Part shown: piece after piece, positions 50,474-59,529 of the stretch | Numbering within the stretch: the stretch's first letter is position 1 | How the letters are laid out: every line of letters starts with the position of its first letter | Assembly (NCBI RefSeq): GCF_009831235.1 | Contig: NZ_WUUL01000014.1 | Coordinates: 31,051-95,050, forward strand | Origin: Shimazuella alba | GTDB taxonomy: Bacteria; Bacillota; Bacilli; Thermoactinomycetales; Thermoactinomycetaceae | DNA length: 64,000 nt | Direction: 5' to 3' | Notes under the pieces: generated by a model | Told to the model about the DNA's origin: nothing | The model's database searches: none | Seen by the model: only the letters and a program-made list of their open reading frames with translations | Made by a program: the position numbers and the translations under genes

Positions 50474-50493
50474 TTTATACTATATGGTATAAA
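50474..50493. promoter_or_regulatory. Inverted repeat upstream of the SufR-like gene
   Basis: TTTATAC and GTATAAA (7-bp perfect arms, 6 bases apart) lie about 40 bases before the regulator gene, where a -10 element would be expected. It may be an operator. Confidence 0.45.
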
Positions 50494-50532
50494 AACTATA
50501 TAGGTTATTTTGCGAAGGAAGCGGGTGATGAG

Positions 50533-51171
50533 ATGTTACAGATGAATCCAACCACAAAACAGCTACTAGAGTATTTAAAAAAACATGATCAAGTTTGTGT
50601 AAATGCTTTATGTGATGAATTACAGATTACACATATGGCAGTTCGAAAACATTTAAATAAATTAGAGAAAGACAACCTTATCTCGGCTAATCAGGTGAAA
50701 CAAGCAATGGGTAGACCGGTTACGCTCTATCAGTTAACAGAGAAAGGGAAAGATTTATTTCCAAAAAAATATGACACGATGACAGTGGAAATGTTGGAAG
50801 ATCTGGAGGCCTTAGATGGCAGAGAAAAGGTAGATCTATTATTTGAAAGACGAGAAGAGCGTTTACGCCAAAAATATGGGAAAAGAATAAAAGAAAAAGA
50901 GACCTTTCAAGAGCGAGTAAAGGAACTACAGGACATTCAGATTAACAATGGGTATATGGTAGAAACCAAAGAAATGAACGATCAAGAAATCGAGTTCATT
51001 GAATACAATTGCCCTATCTTTCAGGTTGCAAACAAATACAAAAAAGCTTGCGACTGCGAATTGTCATTGTTTAAAGAGTTGTTGGGTGCTAACTCTATTG
51101 AACGTACAGCTTGTATGTCGGATGGCGATCATCGTTGTCGATATGTTATGAAAAACAGTGACAGTACCTAA
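50533..51171 (+). CDS. SufR-like winged-helix regulator with C-terminal cysteines
   Basis: The 212-residue product has an N-terminal ArsR/DeoR-type DNA-binding domain (VCVNALCDELQITHMAVRKHLNKLEKDNLI). Its C-terminal domain has the cysteine set of SufR-type iron-sulfur regulators: Cys in EYNCPIFQVA, the pair in KACDCELSLF, and later ACMSDGDHRCRY. The cysteines could bind an Fe-S cluster, so redox or iron sensing is likely. The start is ATG 50533; the longer frame runs over the inverted repeat. It is divergent from sodA. Confidence 0.78.
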   Translation: MLQMNPTTKQLLEYLKKHDQVCVNALCDELQITHMAVRKHLNKLEKDNLISANQVKQAMGRPVTLYQLTEKGKDLFPKKYDTMTVEMLEDLEALDGREKVDLLFERREERLRQKYGKRIKEKETFQERVKELQDIQINNGYMVETKEMNDQEIEFIEYNCPIFQVANKYKKACDCELSLFKELLGANSIERTACMSDGDHRCRYVMKNSDST

Positions 51172-51276
51172 TTTTTTTAAAAGAAGAAAAGGTTATTTTG
51201 GTCGGTGTATGTTAATATATATATGAAATGCAAAATATTTGTTGATGATTATAGGGATTACTGTTTGAAAAAGAGA

Positions 51277-51306
51277 TTGTCATTCTAGTAATAAATATGC
51301 TAGAAT
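51277..51306 (+). promoter_or_regulatory. Promoter of the lysC leader
   Basis: TTGTCA (51277-51282) and TAGAAT (51301-51306) are 18 bases apart, with a TGC extension before the -10. Confidence 0.6.
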
Positions 51307-51329
51307 AAGTAAAATTTCACATTTACCTG

Positions 51330-51566
51330 TGTAGTAGAGGTTGCGGTAAAGAAAAGTACTCATCAGGAGGATTGGGGTCCTGTGATAGATGGGGAAAGGC
51401 TTTCATCGCCGAAGCCAGTCATTCGCCCATACGAATGATTGACTGGGGTCGTTGTCAAATAGATGCGACACTGTCACAAGCTTAGCTTGTGGAGTACTAT
51501 CTCACAGAGAGAAGTCGCTTTTAGACGACAGCTTGTGTTTCTCTCTGCTGTGGTCTTTTTATTTTG
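51330..51566 (+). promoter_or_regulatory. Lysine riboswitch (L-box) upstream of lysC
   Basis: The leader shows the conserved L-box elements in order: AGAGGTTGCGGT, AAGTACTCATCAG, GGGGAAAGGCT with ATCGCCGAAGCC, ACTGTCACAAGC and the closing TTGTGGAGTACTATC. A terminator-like hairpin (AGAGAGAAGTCG... with ...TTTCTCTCTGCTG) and a T-run end at about 51566. Binding of lysine should favour the terminator and shut off aspartokinase. Confidence 0.9.
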
Positions 51567-51589
51567 CAAAAAAAGGGAGAGACATACTG

Positions 51590-52822
51590 TTGAATATTAT
51601 CGTAATGAAGTTTGGTGGAACTTCTGTAGGAAGTACAGAGAGAATTCAAGAAGTCGCCAAGAGAGTAGAAGAGAAAGTAAAAGCAGGATACAAATGTGTA
51701 GTGGTACTTTCCGCAATGGGTAAAACTACAGATCACTTAGTGAACTTAGTCAAAGAGCTAAACCACCAACCTTCGCCACGAGAACTTGATATGTTACTAA
51801 CAACTGGAGAACAAATCAGTATTGCGCTATTGAGCGTTGCACTTCATAAACTGGATCTAGAAGCACGCTCATTTACTGGATGGCAAGCAGGAATTGTAAC
51901 AGATGAAGTACATGGGAAAGCTGCTGTGCATCAAGTGAAAACAGAAAAATTATTCGATTCCTTAGAAAAAGGGGAAGTAGCGGTTGTTGCTGGATTTCAA
52001 GGCGTAACAGATGCAGGTGAGATTACAACTTTAGGAAGAGGTGGATCAGACACCACTGCTGTAACACTAGCTGCTGCTTTAGATGCGGAATACTGTGAGA
52101 TCTATACTGATGTTACAGGTGTCTATACCGCCGATCCAAGGTTTATCGATCAAGCACAAAAAATAGATGAGATTTCTTATGAGGAAATGCTAGAGCTAGC
52201 ACGTTTAGGTGCAGGAGTATTACATCCCCGTTCAGTGGAGTGTGCTCTCACACACAAAGTAAAACTAGTTGTTCGTTCCAGTTTTGAAAGAGAACCGGGG
52301 ACATGGATAAAGGAGAAAGATGAGATGGAAGAAACTTTGCAAGTAAGAGGTATTGCCCACGATATGGATGTAGCAAGAGTAAAACTACTTGGTCTGCCAA
52401 ATCAATCCGATATCTTAGCTAAATTATTTACAACACTTGCCGATGCTCATATAAACGTAGATATTATTGTGCAAAGTGAGCATCAATCCGATCAAATTAG
52501 TGTCGCATTTAGTATTTCAGAAGCAGAAGGACAAGCAGTACAAAAAGTGTTACGTGAAAAGCAGTCAGTACTTGGTTTTCAAGAAATGTTGTTTGAAGGT
52601 GGGCTAGCAAAGGTTTCTGCTGTAGGTGTTGGTATGATGACCCGCCCTGGGGTAGCAGCGAACATGTTTGCATGTCTTAGTGAAGCAAATATTCCTGTTA
52701 AAATGGTATCTACGTCCGAGATTAAATTATCTTGTGTGATTGATCGAGATAAAGCGATCGAAGCCGCAAACAGTCTTCACCGTTATTTTGGACTCGGCGC
52801 AGATTCCAAAGTCTCCATTTGA
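51590..52822 (+). CDS. lysC: Lysine-sensitive aspartokinase
   Basis: The 410-residue product has the kinase start IVMKFGGTSVGS, the substrate motif TTLGRGGSDTTAVTLAAAL, DVTGVYTADPR and two ACT domains at the C-terminus (about 270-410). It makes aspartyl phosphate, the first step to lysine, diaminopimelate, threonine and methionine. The start is TTG 51590, with AGGGAG ahead. The stop codon TGA at 52820 lies exactly where the right end of the adjacent TnpB element begins, so the last residues may be altered by that insertion. Confidence 0.94.
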   Translation: MNIIVMKFGGTSVGSTERIQEVAKRVEEKVKAGYKCVVVLSAMGKTTDHLVNLVKELNHQPSPRELDMLLTTGEQISIALLSVALHKLDLEARSFTGWQAGIVTDEVHGKAAVHQVKTEKLFDSLEKGEVAVVAGFQGVTDAGEITTLGRGGSDTTAVTLAAALDAEYCEIYTDVTGVYTADPRFIDQAQKIDEISYEEMLELARLGAGVLHPRSVECALTHKVKLVVRSSFEREPGTWIKEKDEMEETLQVRGIAHDMDVARVKLLGLPNQSDILAKLFTTLADAHINVDIIVQSEHQSDQISVAFSISEAEGQAVQKVLREKQSVLGFQEMLFEGGLAKVSAVGVGMMTRPGVAANMFACLSEANIPVKMVSTSEIKLSCVIDRDKAIEAANSLHRYFGLGADSKVSI

Positions 52823-52915
52823 CAACTCCACACGGCTAAAGCCGTGGGATTCTTGGGTAATCCTCGGTACTCCAAGGAAGTTTACCAAGCTTAAACCGTG
52901 AGCCCCACGGCAAGT
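52823..52915 (-). ncRNA. Right-end/omega-RNA-like segment of the TnpB element
   Basis: Read on the minus strand, the segment after the tnpB Zn-ribbon region contains CCGTGGGGCTCACGG, then the subterminal hairpin (CACGGC-TTTA-GCCGTG) and the end GGAGTTGTCAA. In the family this stretch forms the guide RNA scaffold, with the guide taken from sequence just outside the right end; here that is the 3' end of lysC. Transcription is not shown by the sequence. Confidence 0.5.
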
Positions 52916-54047
52916 AATCTTCTATCTTCTTGCAAAATGTTCTTTGCAGCATTGATATTTCGGTCATGGTGCTCGTTGCAATTCGGACAAGTCCATGCTC
53001 GCAACTGTAGCTGCTTTACTTCTTGGTTTCGATGACCACAACTTGAACAAAGCTGACTGGAAAGGATTTTCCTACTTTCACCAATCTCCTTCCATACTCT
53101 TTTGCTTTGTATTCCAACACGGAAACAAACTCCGACCACGAAGCATCGGTGATCGATTTCGCCAGCTTTTGATTTTTCACCATGTTCTTCACTTGCAAAC
53201 TTTCGATATGGATGACTTGGTTTTCGTCCACCAGTTTCGTCGATCGTTTATGTAAAAAATCGTGGCGGGCATGGGTGATTTTTTCATGAATCCGAGCAAC
53301 TTGGATGCGGGTTTTCTTCCAATTGAAGCCATCTTGTTTTCTTCGTGCCATCGTTTGTTGCAGTTTTGCCAGCTTTTGTTCATAGTGGCGAAAAAATCGG
53401 TTCGGACTCCAATTCGTTCCATCATCGAAAATGGCAAAGTCTTTCAGCCCTAAATCGATGCCAACAGCTTCCTTTCTCGCTGGGATGGATCGCAAAAAGC
53501 ATGCTTCACAAAGGATGGAGATTTTGTATTTTCCCGCCCGGGTACGGCGAATGGTGGCGGACAAAATACGACCACTTATTGCTCGCGATGGGACAGACTT
53601 TACCCAGCCTAATTTTGGCAATTTGATTTTGTTCCCCTCTATTTCGATGGTCGGTCTGCTATTTTTGGAATAGTTACACTGGCTTGTATACGTTTGCAGC
53701 CGATTTTTTCTACTTTTGAAACGGGGAGCATCGCTTTGTTTTCGGAAAAAGCGCTGAAAAGCATCAGCAAGGTGTTGGAGGGTGTTTTGCAGAGAAGTGG
53801 AATCCACTTCTTTCAACCACGTTAACTCCCGCTTTTTTCCGGTCAAGGCACGGGAGCAGGTGGTATAGCTCAGCCCTTTCCCCGTTTCTTGATACACTCT
53901 GTTCCATTCACCAAGAAAATAGTTAAACACAAAACGACTACAACCGATGGATTTGTGAATGAGTATTGCTTGTGCTTTTGTCGGTCGAAGACGGTAGGAA
54001 AATGCTTTATGCATAGGATCACCTTCTTGCTGGAATTTTCCGAACAT
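52891..54047 (-). pseudogene. tnpB: TnpB (RNA-guided nuclease family) with a frameshift
   Basis: The first frame (54047 to 53016) holds [14 protein letters not shown], the RuvC-I motif [14 protein letters not shown] and Ruv[15 protein letters not shown], but runs off after KVGKSFP. The second frame (to 52891) supplies [16 protein letters not shown]...[20 protein letters not shown], with the Zn-ribbon cysteines and the RuvC-III Asp. One missing base near 53058 separates them. Apart from that the three catalytic acids are kept. As it stands no full-length TnpB would be made unless ribosomes shift frame. Confidence 0.85.
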
Positions 54048-54093
54048 TAAAGATCGTATGTTTGCTACTTGTCAAGTATATCCAAAAATTATC

Positions 54094-54999
54094 CTACCAG
54101 CTTGCTTTCATCCCACTACCCCTACAGTGGGTTTTCTCGCTCGCAATGTTATAATATTGATTTACTCGCAAGTCCCGACGTATAGGGGGACAAAATCGAG
54201 GATTTTCACAACAGAGCTGCTCTGCATACCTAGGTGAACACCTGGCTAGTGCAGAGAAATACATATCCAATTGGTGATTTTTTAACAAAGGGAACTCAAG
54301 TGGTATGTTCCCTTTTTTACATTGAAAAGAAATCGGGAAATATCCTTTCACATGCTGATATGTCAATCCTTTTTTTGTAAACGGAGGTTTGATGTTTGCT
54401 TGTGGCTCTAATGGAATATAATCATGTACATTTACAATCCGGATACTCTCTTTGATATTGGAATTATATGCATATGCAAACGTTGGATTGCCAACTCGAG
54501 GAGCACCAAAAGTATACACTTTTGGATGACGAAAAGGAGTGTGTTTTGCGATGTCGACTGCTGCCAATGTTGCGATTGCCCCTCCTAGACTATATCCAGT
54601 AATATATAGTCTGCGTTTACGTTTTTTTGCTAAGCCACAACACGTGGCAATGATAGATTCTCGTAAATATCCATACAAGTACGTAAATCCTTCATGTGTC
54701 TTTCCGGCCCCATATATATAGGGATATCTAGTTTGATAGAGATTGAGATCGATAGATAGGTCAAAAACCCGAATACTTGTCCCTTTAAAAGCGAGGATAA
54801 GATTATCTTTGTTCTCCATCAAATACCCAAAAGCCTCACGTCCATATTTTCTAGGAAGACAAAAAACATGTACCAAACGATATCCTAAATTTTTCGGTAC
54901 TACAAAACGAAGCCGATTGTCTAAATTTCTCGTTTGTCCACAACAAGCAAGTAAAAAAAGGGAATTGTTTATCAGTGTTTGGTTAACCCGACTTCCCAT
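54094..54999 (-). CDS. Class 3 lipase family protein
   Basis: The 301-residue product has the lipase_3 features LILAFKGTS, the nucleophile elbow YITGYSLGGAIATLAAVDIA (GYSLGG), YTFGAPRVGNPTFAY and VNVHDYIPLEP. No clear secretion signal is seen. GAGGAGGAG precedes the ATG. The C-terminal part is Cys-rich (RCSPRYAEQLCCENPRFCPP). The natural substrate is not known. Confidence 0.85.
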   Translation of the reverse strand: MGSRVNQTLINNSLFLLACCGQTRNLDNRLRFVVPKNLGYRLVHVFCLPRKYGREAFGYLMENKDNLILAFKGTSIRVFDLSIDLNLYQTRYPYIYGAGKTHEGFTYLYGYLRESIIATCCGLAKKRKRRLYITGYSLGGAIATLAAVDIAKHTPFRHPKVYTFGAPRVGNPTFAYAYNSNIKESIRIVNVHDYIPLEPQANIKPPFTKKGLTYQHVKGYFPISFQCKKGNIPLEFPLLKNHQLDMYFSALARCSPRYAEQLCCENPRFCPPIRRDLRVNQYYNIASEKTHCRGSGMKASW

Positions 55000-55128
55000 T
55001 TTGTCTCCTCCTCTGAAGCTACTTTAGCTATCCTATGCAGGAGAAAAAACAATGGTTTTCCTATTTGTCATGATCGAAGCCAAATAAACGTGTTTTATTA
55101 TTTATCTAATTATTGTTATTCTTAATTT

Positions 55129-56074
55129 TTGGAGAAAGTAGAAAAGAATGTAAAGGAGATGGCGGAGGGAAATGAAACAACTATTGGTGATGGACCAAAT
55201 AACAAAAAAAAGCGCAATTGGGCTACCGACGGGTTAGTCGTTTATAATGCAAACGGTTTAGGCAAAGTTCAATTTCAGCATTACAATTTTCATAATTACC
55301 TAATGATTGACAGTGAACCACTATTTCTGCATCAGTGGTATCCTACTTATGCTTATATGATGCATTCTGGATATGGAAAAGATAAGCTAGCAGATATGTT
55401 TGATGATGAGATAAATGAACTTTCTGTCGACCTGCCTTTTGATCAGTTACTGGACCTTCTAACTCCACTGCTTCAACTCTTTCCAACAGGACTATTTTTT
55501 TTTGTCGTTTTTCTATCATTGCCCAACCGCCCCCATAGATCCTGATCATAAGAACCCAGCAAAGTTCTTTTGGACAATACCGAAATGTGACTATGGGTGT
55601 GAACCGTTTAGTGGATATCCTACTTATCTGTCAGCTTCACAACTTCCAAAGCTACATCATCACGAACGAGTAAATTTTTACCGAGAAAAAATTCAACGTG
55701 GGGAATCCTTATCAGGTATTGCTTTCTATTCTGGTGATGGTTTGGTAAGCTCACTTTTGGATGGTCATCACCGAGCAACTGCTTCTTACTTAGAACAAGC
55801 ACTTTTTCCTTGCTTGACAATCGTTCCTTTATCTAACTTGCACAATAGCATAAATACTTTTCCGATTCGTTACTTTCAAAAATCTAAGTTGGATCGTTAC
55901 TCCCATTATTTGAAAGAACAAAAGATGTCCGCTGAAGATACGAATCTAGTTGATAAATTTATGGGAAATAAAATTTATTGGGATACATCCTATTTGCCGT
56001 CAGATATAAATGCAGGAGCATCAAAGTATCAAAGATTTTTTTATGATACAGTCGGGTTTAATCTTATTTTATAG
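55129..56074 (+). pseudogene. Gene split by a T9 tract; C-terminal part has a ParB-like DGHHR motif
   Basis: Two overlapping frames look like one protein of about 315 residues. The first (from TTG 55129 or ATG 55162) reads NWATDGLVVYNANGLGKVQF ... LLQLFPTGLFF and then leaves frame in a run of nine Ts (55495-55503). The second continues FFYHCPTAPIDPDHKNPAKFFW and contains GLVSSLLDGHHRATASYLE, the DGHHR motif of ParB/DUF1015-like domains. The T-tract could be a phase-variable switch or a sequencing error. The function is unknown. Confidence 0.6.
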
Positions 56075-56116
56075 AGATGACACAATAAGTGATTGGTGAT
56101 CCTGACCTAATTGCAA

Positions 56117-56152
56117 CAAACGACCCATGGTACCAGAAACATGGGTTGTTTG
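56117..56152 (+). terminator. Terminator of the DGHHR-motif gene
   Basis: CAAACGACCCATG pairs with CATGGGTTGTTTG, with one G-T-type mismatch, around a 10-nt loop. Confidence 0.65.
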
Positions 56153-56250
56153 TTGTTGCTATATACAAGAACAAACGAATTTTACATAGATGAAAGAAAG
56201 AATGAAAACAATAATTAAAGTTGGAAATTGACTTTTAAAGAGGTGTCTTC

Positions 56251-57096
56251 ATGAGTATGAGCGGTGATTTGGAAAATGGCAAAGATTATAAGTACATCCC
56301 CATAACATCTGTTACATCCCATACAGGACAAGAGATCACAACAGACTTGTATACCTATAACATTCAGGCCGTGAATGTTTGCATGGTTGGCAATAAAGAT
56401 GACTGGGTTTTGGTTGATACTGGTATGCCCAAATCCACCGATGTGATTTTAGCAGTTGTCGAAGAACGTTTTGGGTCTATAAGTCATCCCAAAGCGATTG
56501 TACTGACACATGGTCATTTTGATCATGTGGGAGCTGTAGTAGATTTAGTAAAACAATGGAATGTTCCCGTATATGCTCATGAGTTAGAAATACCTTACCT
56601 AACCGGAAAACAGAGTTATCCAAAACCAGATCCATCGGTTGAAGGTGGTTTGATTGCTAAAATTTCGAATCTGTTCCCAAAAGAACCGATTCATTTAGGT
56701 ACACATGTGGAAAAGCTTCCGTCTGATGGTAGTGTTCCAGAAATGAAAGATTGGAAATGGATTCATACTCCTGGACATACACCTGGTCATGTTTCTTTCT
56801 TTCGAGAGAAAGATCGAGCATTAATTGCAGGTGATGCATTTATTACAGTCAGACAAGATATGCTCTTTAAAGTCCTGACACAAGATCAAGAAATCAGTGG
56901 TCCGCCAAGGTATTTTACTACCGATTGGCAATCAGCATTTGATTCCGTTAAGAAGTTACGAGACTTACATCCAAGTGTTGCGATTACTGGTCATGGATCT
57001 CCTATGTCAGGTCAAGCATTATCAGATGGGCTGCAAAAGCTGGCAAATGAGTTTAACCAGATTGCTGTCCCGGATTATGGGCGTTATGTCCATTAA
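56251..57096 (+). CDS. MBL-fold metallohydrolase
   Basis: The 281-residue product has the metallo-beta-lactamase motifs LTHGHFDHVGAVVDL (HxHxDH), HTPGHTPGHVSFF (third His), IAGDAF (bridging Asp) and ITGHGSPM (last His). It is a soluble zinc hydrolase of unknown substrate. AGAGGTG precedes ATG 56251. The Mn catalase gene follows about 90 bases on, so joint expression in oxidative stress is possible but unproven. Confidence 0.88.
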   Translation: MSMSGDLENGKDYKYIPITSVTSHTGQEITTDLYTYNIQAVNVCMVGNKDDWVLVDTGMPKSTDVILAVVEERFGSISHPKAIVLTHGHFDHVGAVVDLVKQWNVPVYAHELEIPYLTGKQSYPKPDPSVEGGLIAKISNLFPKEPIHLGTHVEKLPSDGSVPEMKDWKWIHTPGHTPGHVSFFREKDRALIAGDAFITVRQDMLFKVLTQDQEISGPPRYFTTDWQSAFDSVKKLRDLHPSVAITGHGSPMSGQALSDGLQKLANEFNQIAVPDYGRYVH

Positions 57097-57187
57097 ATCC
57101 AAGAATTTAGTGGCGTAAGTTCAAAGGAATAAAGTTAAAGAAGTAGAGAATCATAGGTAAGAATAAATTTAACTTCCGATTGGAGAT

Positions 57188-58048
57188 ATGCAAGTGTATT
57201 ACTACAAAGAAGGTCTAATCAATGAAATCAAGCCAGATAAGCCAGATCCTGCCGCGGCCAAGGTGTTACAAGAAACACTGGGTGGACAGTTTGGTGAGAT
57301 GAGAACGATGATGCAATACTTTTTTCAGAGTTCCAATTTTAGAGGGAAGGAGAAGCAATTTCGCGATCTACTCCGTGGAGTATTTTTGGAAGAGATTGCT
57401 CATGTAGAGCTTGTTCAAAGTACCATAAATGCTTTATTAGATGAATCTGGTGGTGCTGGTGTTGGGGATCAAGGAGTAGATCGAGCACCTTTAGATGAAG
57501 CGATCAAGCACGCTAATCCCCACCACTATATTATGGGTGCTCAAAGTTCGCTTCCAGTTGATGCAGGTGGCAATCCATGGAATGGGTCTTGGGTATACAA
57601 TCATGGAAACTTGATTGCTGATATGTTAAACAACGTTGTGTTGGAGTCGACAGGTGTGTTACAAAAAACGAGAATATATGAGATGAGTTCAAATGCCACT
57701 TTTCGGGAGACATTAGGATTTTTGATCGTAAGAGATAATGCTCACCAAAATGTATTTGCCAAAGCATTAGAAACATTGGGCGTGGATTGGGCTAAACTTT
57801 TCCCTGTGCCTAACTATGATATTAACAAATATCCAGAGTGTCGGAAGTTTGTAGAAATGGGTTTCCACAATACACAATTTAATTTTCGCTTGGATCCAAC
57901 AAGAATCGGTGAAATTCTTCAAGGGAAATCGCCAAGTAGAAATGGTGGAGAATTCACAGTAACCCAGCCGCCAAATGAATTTCCTGTTCCTGACTTACCT
58001 GACATGCCAAACGAACACAGCCCAGGTTTGGTAGATATGTTTCATTAA
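57188..58048 (+). CDS. Manganese catalase family protein
   Basis: The 286-residue product has the ferritin-like four-helix bundle of dimanganese catalases: GGQFGEMRTMMQYFFQSSNF (first Glu ligand), RGVFLEEIAHVELVQSTINAL (Glu and His), NMLNNVVLESTGVLQKTRIYEM-type third helix and LIVRDNAHQNVFAKALETLG (last His). The C-terminal tail is Pro-rich. It breaks down hydrogen peroxide; close relatives also occur as spore coat proteins. GGAG precedes the ATG. Confidence 0.9.
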   Translation: MQVYYYKEGLINEIKPDKPDPAAAKVLQETLGGQFGEMRTMMQYFFQSSNFRGKEKQFRDLLRGVFLEEIAHVELVQSTINALLDESGGAGVGDQGVDRAPLDEAIKHANPHHYIMGAQSSLPVDAGGNPWNGSWVYNHGNLIADMLNNVVLESTGVLQKTRIYEMSSNATFRETLGFLIVRDNAHQNVFAKALETLGVDWAKLFPVPNYDINKYPECRKFVEMGFHNTQFNFRLDPTRIGEILQGKSPSRNGGEFTVTQPPNEFPVPDLPDMPNEHSPGLVDMFH

Positions 58049-58062
58049 GTTGTTTTCCACAT

Positions 58063-58092
58063 AAAAGGAACTCCGATCTGGAGTTCCTTTTT
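58063..58092. terminator. Terminator between Mn catalase and P450 genes
   Basis: AAAAGGAACTCC and GGAGTTCCTTTT pair perfectly around a 5-nt loop; it can serve both convergent genes. Confidence 0.85.
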
Positions 58093-58105
58093 AAATGGAA
58101 GGATG

Positions 58106-59317
58106 CTACAAAAGTTGATCAAGTAATTTTTCTGCCTTTTGCTGATCAAATGTAAAATGAGCTTCTTTTACCCCATCCACAATTCCTGCAAAGCGATCAA
58201 ATGGTTTGGTTTGATCGAATTGTAGATTAGGTAAATAATGAAGAAGTGTTTGCAAAGCTATTTTTGTTTCTAATTTTGCTAGCTGGGAGCCAACACAGTA
58301 ATGCATACCAAGTCCAAATGTCATGTGTTGATTAGGCCAGCGATGAATATCAAATATTTCTGGACTTGTCGCATTTGGATTACCACCGTTAATATATTCA
58401 TCCCGGTTAGCTGCACTAAACCATAGGCGAACCATGGTCATCGCGGGTATGTGCAAACCACTGTCTAAGGTCACATCTTTAATGGCTAAGGACGGTCCTG
58501 CTGCAAATGGTGTCCCAAAACGAAGAACTTCTTCACCAGCTCTACGGAGCCATTCTTCATTATGGATATTTGCACGAGCTTCATCAAGTAATCCAAATTC
58601 ACCAAATAAACTGAGAGCATTTATAATATTCGTTCCAGTTGTATCCGTGCCAGCTTGAAATAATCCCCACATGTACCCCATTAATTCGATTTCGGTAATT
58701 TTTTCATTTTGCCAAGCTTCAATAAGAATATCGATAGCTTCGTTTCCTGGTTTTTTTTGTCGATAGTGAATTACTTCTCGAAAATAATCTTCTACTTCTT
58801 GTGGTTCGCGTTTTACTTGTTCTAGGTCTGGAGTTTGGGTGAATATTTCAAGTTGTGCCCTCATCCATTTCTCTCGTTCATAAGGAAGTCCTACCATCGA
58901 ACAGATAGTTCGAAGGGAGAGGAGATATGCATACTCATTCGCTAGATCAAAATGACCAGTTCCTTTTTCGATTATTTTACGAATGAGAACTTTGGAATCA
59001 TTTTCTATTTGAAGAGCCATTTCTTTCACGGGTTTGGTTCTAAAGTACGGTTCAATGATACTCCGCAATAAATCATGCCGACCAACTGACCCATCAGCTT
59101 TTCTCTTACCAGTTGCCCACAGAAAGTACCAACTTATATGGATACGTTGATTTTGTGGAGCCCAATAAGACGTATCTTGGGTAAATTCCTTTGCTTCTTC
59201 ATCTAACATCACTCGTTTGATATCTGCATAGTTACGCAAATGAGCCACACCATTTTCTATAAACGCATCGCCTGCGGTACGAAAACGGATGTCTCTAGGA
59301 AAATCAGAAGGTTTCAT
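58106..59317 (-). CDS. Cytochrome P450
   Basis: The 403-residue product is a soluble bacterial P450: I-helix GLFQAGTDTTGTNIIN (AGxDTT), K-helix EEVLRFGTP (ExxR) and the heme loop MTFGLGMHYCVGSQLAKLE with the axial Cys. It would oxidise a small organic substrate. GAGAGGAG precedes the ATG. No ferredoxin or reductase gene is adjacent, and no biosynthetic cluster is evident around it. Confidence 0.93.
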   Translation of the reverse strand: MKPSDFPRDIRFRTAGDAFIENGVAHLRNYADIKRVMLDEEAKEFTQDTSYWAPQNQRIHISWYFLWATGKRKADGSVGRHDLLRSIIEPYFRTKPVKEMALQIENDSKVLIRKIIEKGTGHFDLANEYAYLLSLRTICSMVGLPYEREKWMRAQLEIFTQTPDLEQVKREPQEVEDYFREVIHYRQKKPGNEAIDILIEAWQNEKITEIELMGYMWGLFQAGTDTTGTNIINALSLFGEFGLLDEARANIHNEEWLRRAGEEVLRFGTPFAAGPSLAIKDVTLDSGLHIPAMTMVRLWFSAANRDEYINGGNPNATSPEIFDIHRWPNQHMTFGLGMHYCVGSQLAKLETKIALQTLLHYLPNLQFDQTKPFDRFAGIVDGVKEAHFTFDQQKAEKLLDQLL

Positions 59318-59529
59318 AATTGTTCTCCTCTCTTAGTTGGAGCTAAGTCGTTATAGGTGGAGATAGCAAGTATTATAGCATAATAGTATTAAAGTATATC
59401 TATTTTGCTTTTTACTATAGCTCAAAGTGTAATAGTAATAGTTTTAATTTGCATGCTTTTCCTAGACAAATAAATGAAAGCATGATTTTATAAGGGTATA
59501 AATCAATATCAAATAAGGAGTACATTTAA

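Larger units (their letters stand above)
52820..54060 (-). mobile_element. IS200/IS605-group element with tnpB only (IS1341-like)
   Basis: The element consists of a frameshifted tnpB on the minus strand, flanked at its 3' side (52823-52915) by the typical subterminal hairpin. Read on the minus strand this is CCCAAGAATCCCACGGCTTT... closing with the complementary arm. No tnpA is present. The right end touches the lysC stop codon. The left boundary near 54050-54090 is not certain. A related tnpB-less element lies at 60295-60583. Confidence 0.75.

Noticed and set aside
52891..53139. Zn-ribbon protein as a separate gene
   Set aside because: It is the frameshifted C-terminus of tnpB; its first residues are read from the wrong frame.
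53345..53673. Plus-strand open frames opposite tnpB
   Set aside because: Shadows of tnpB without signals.
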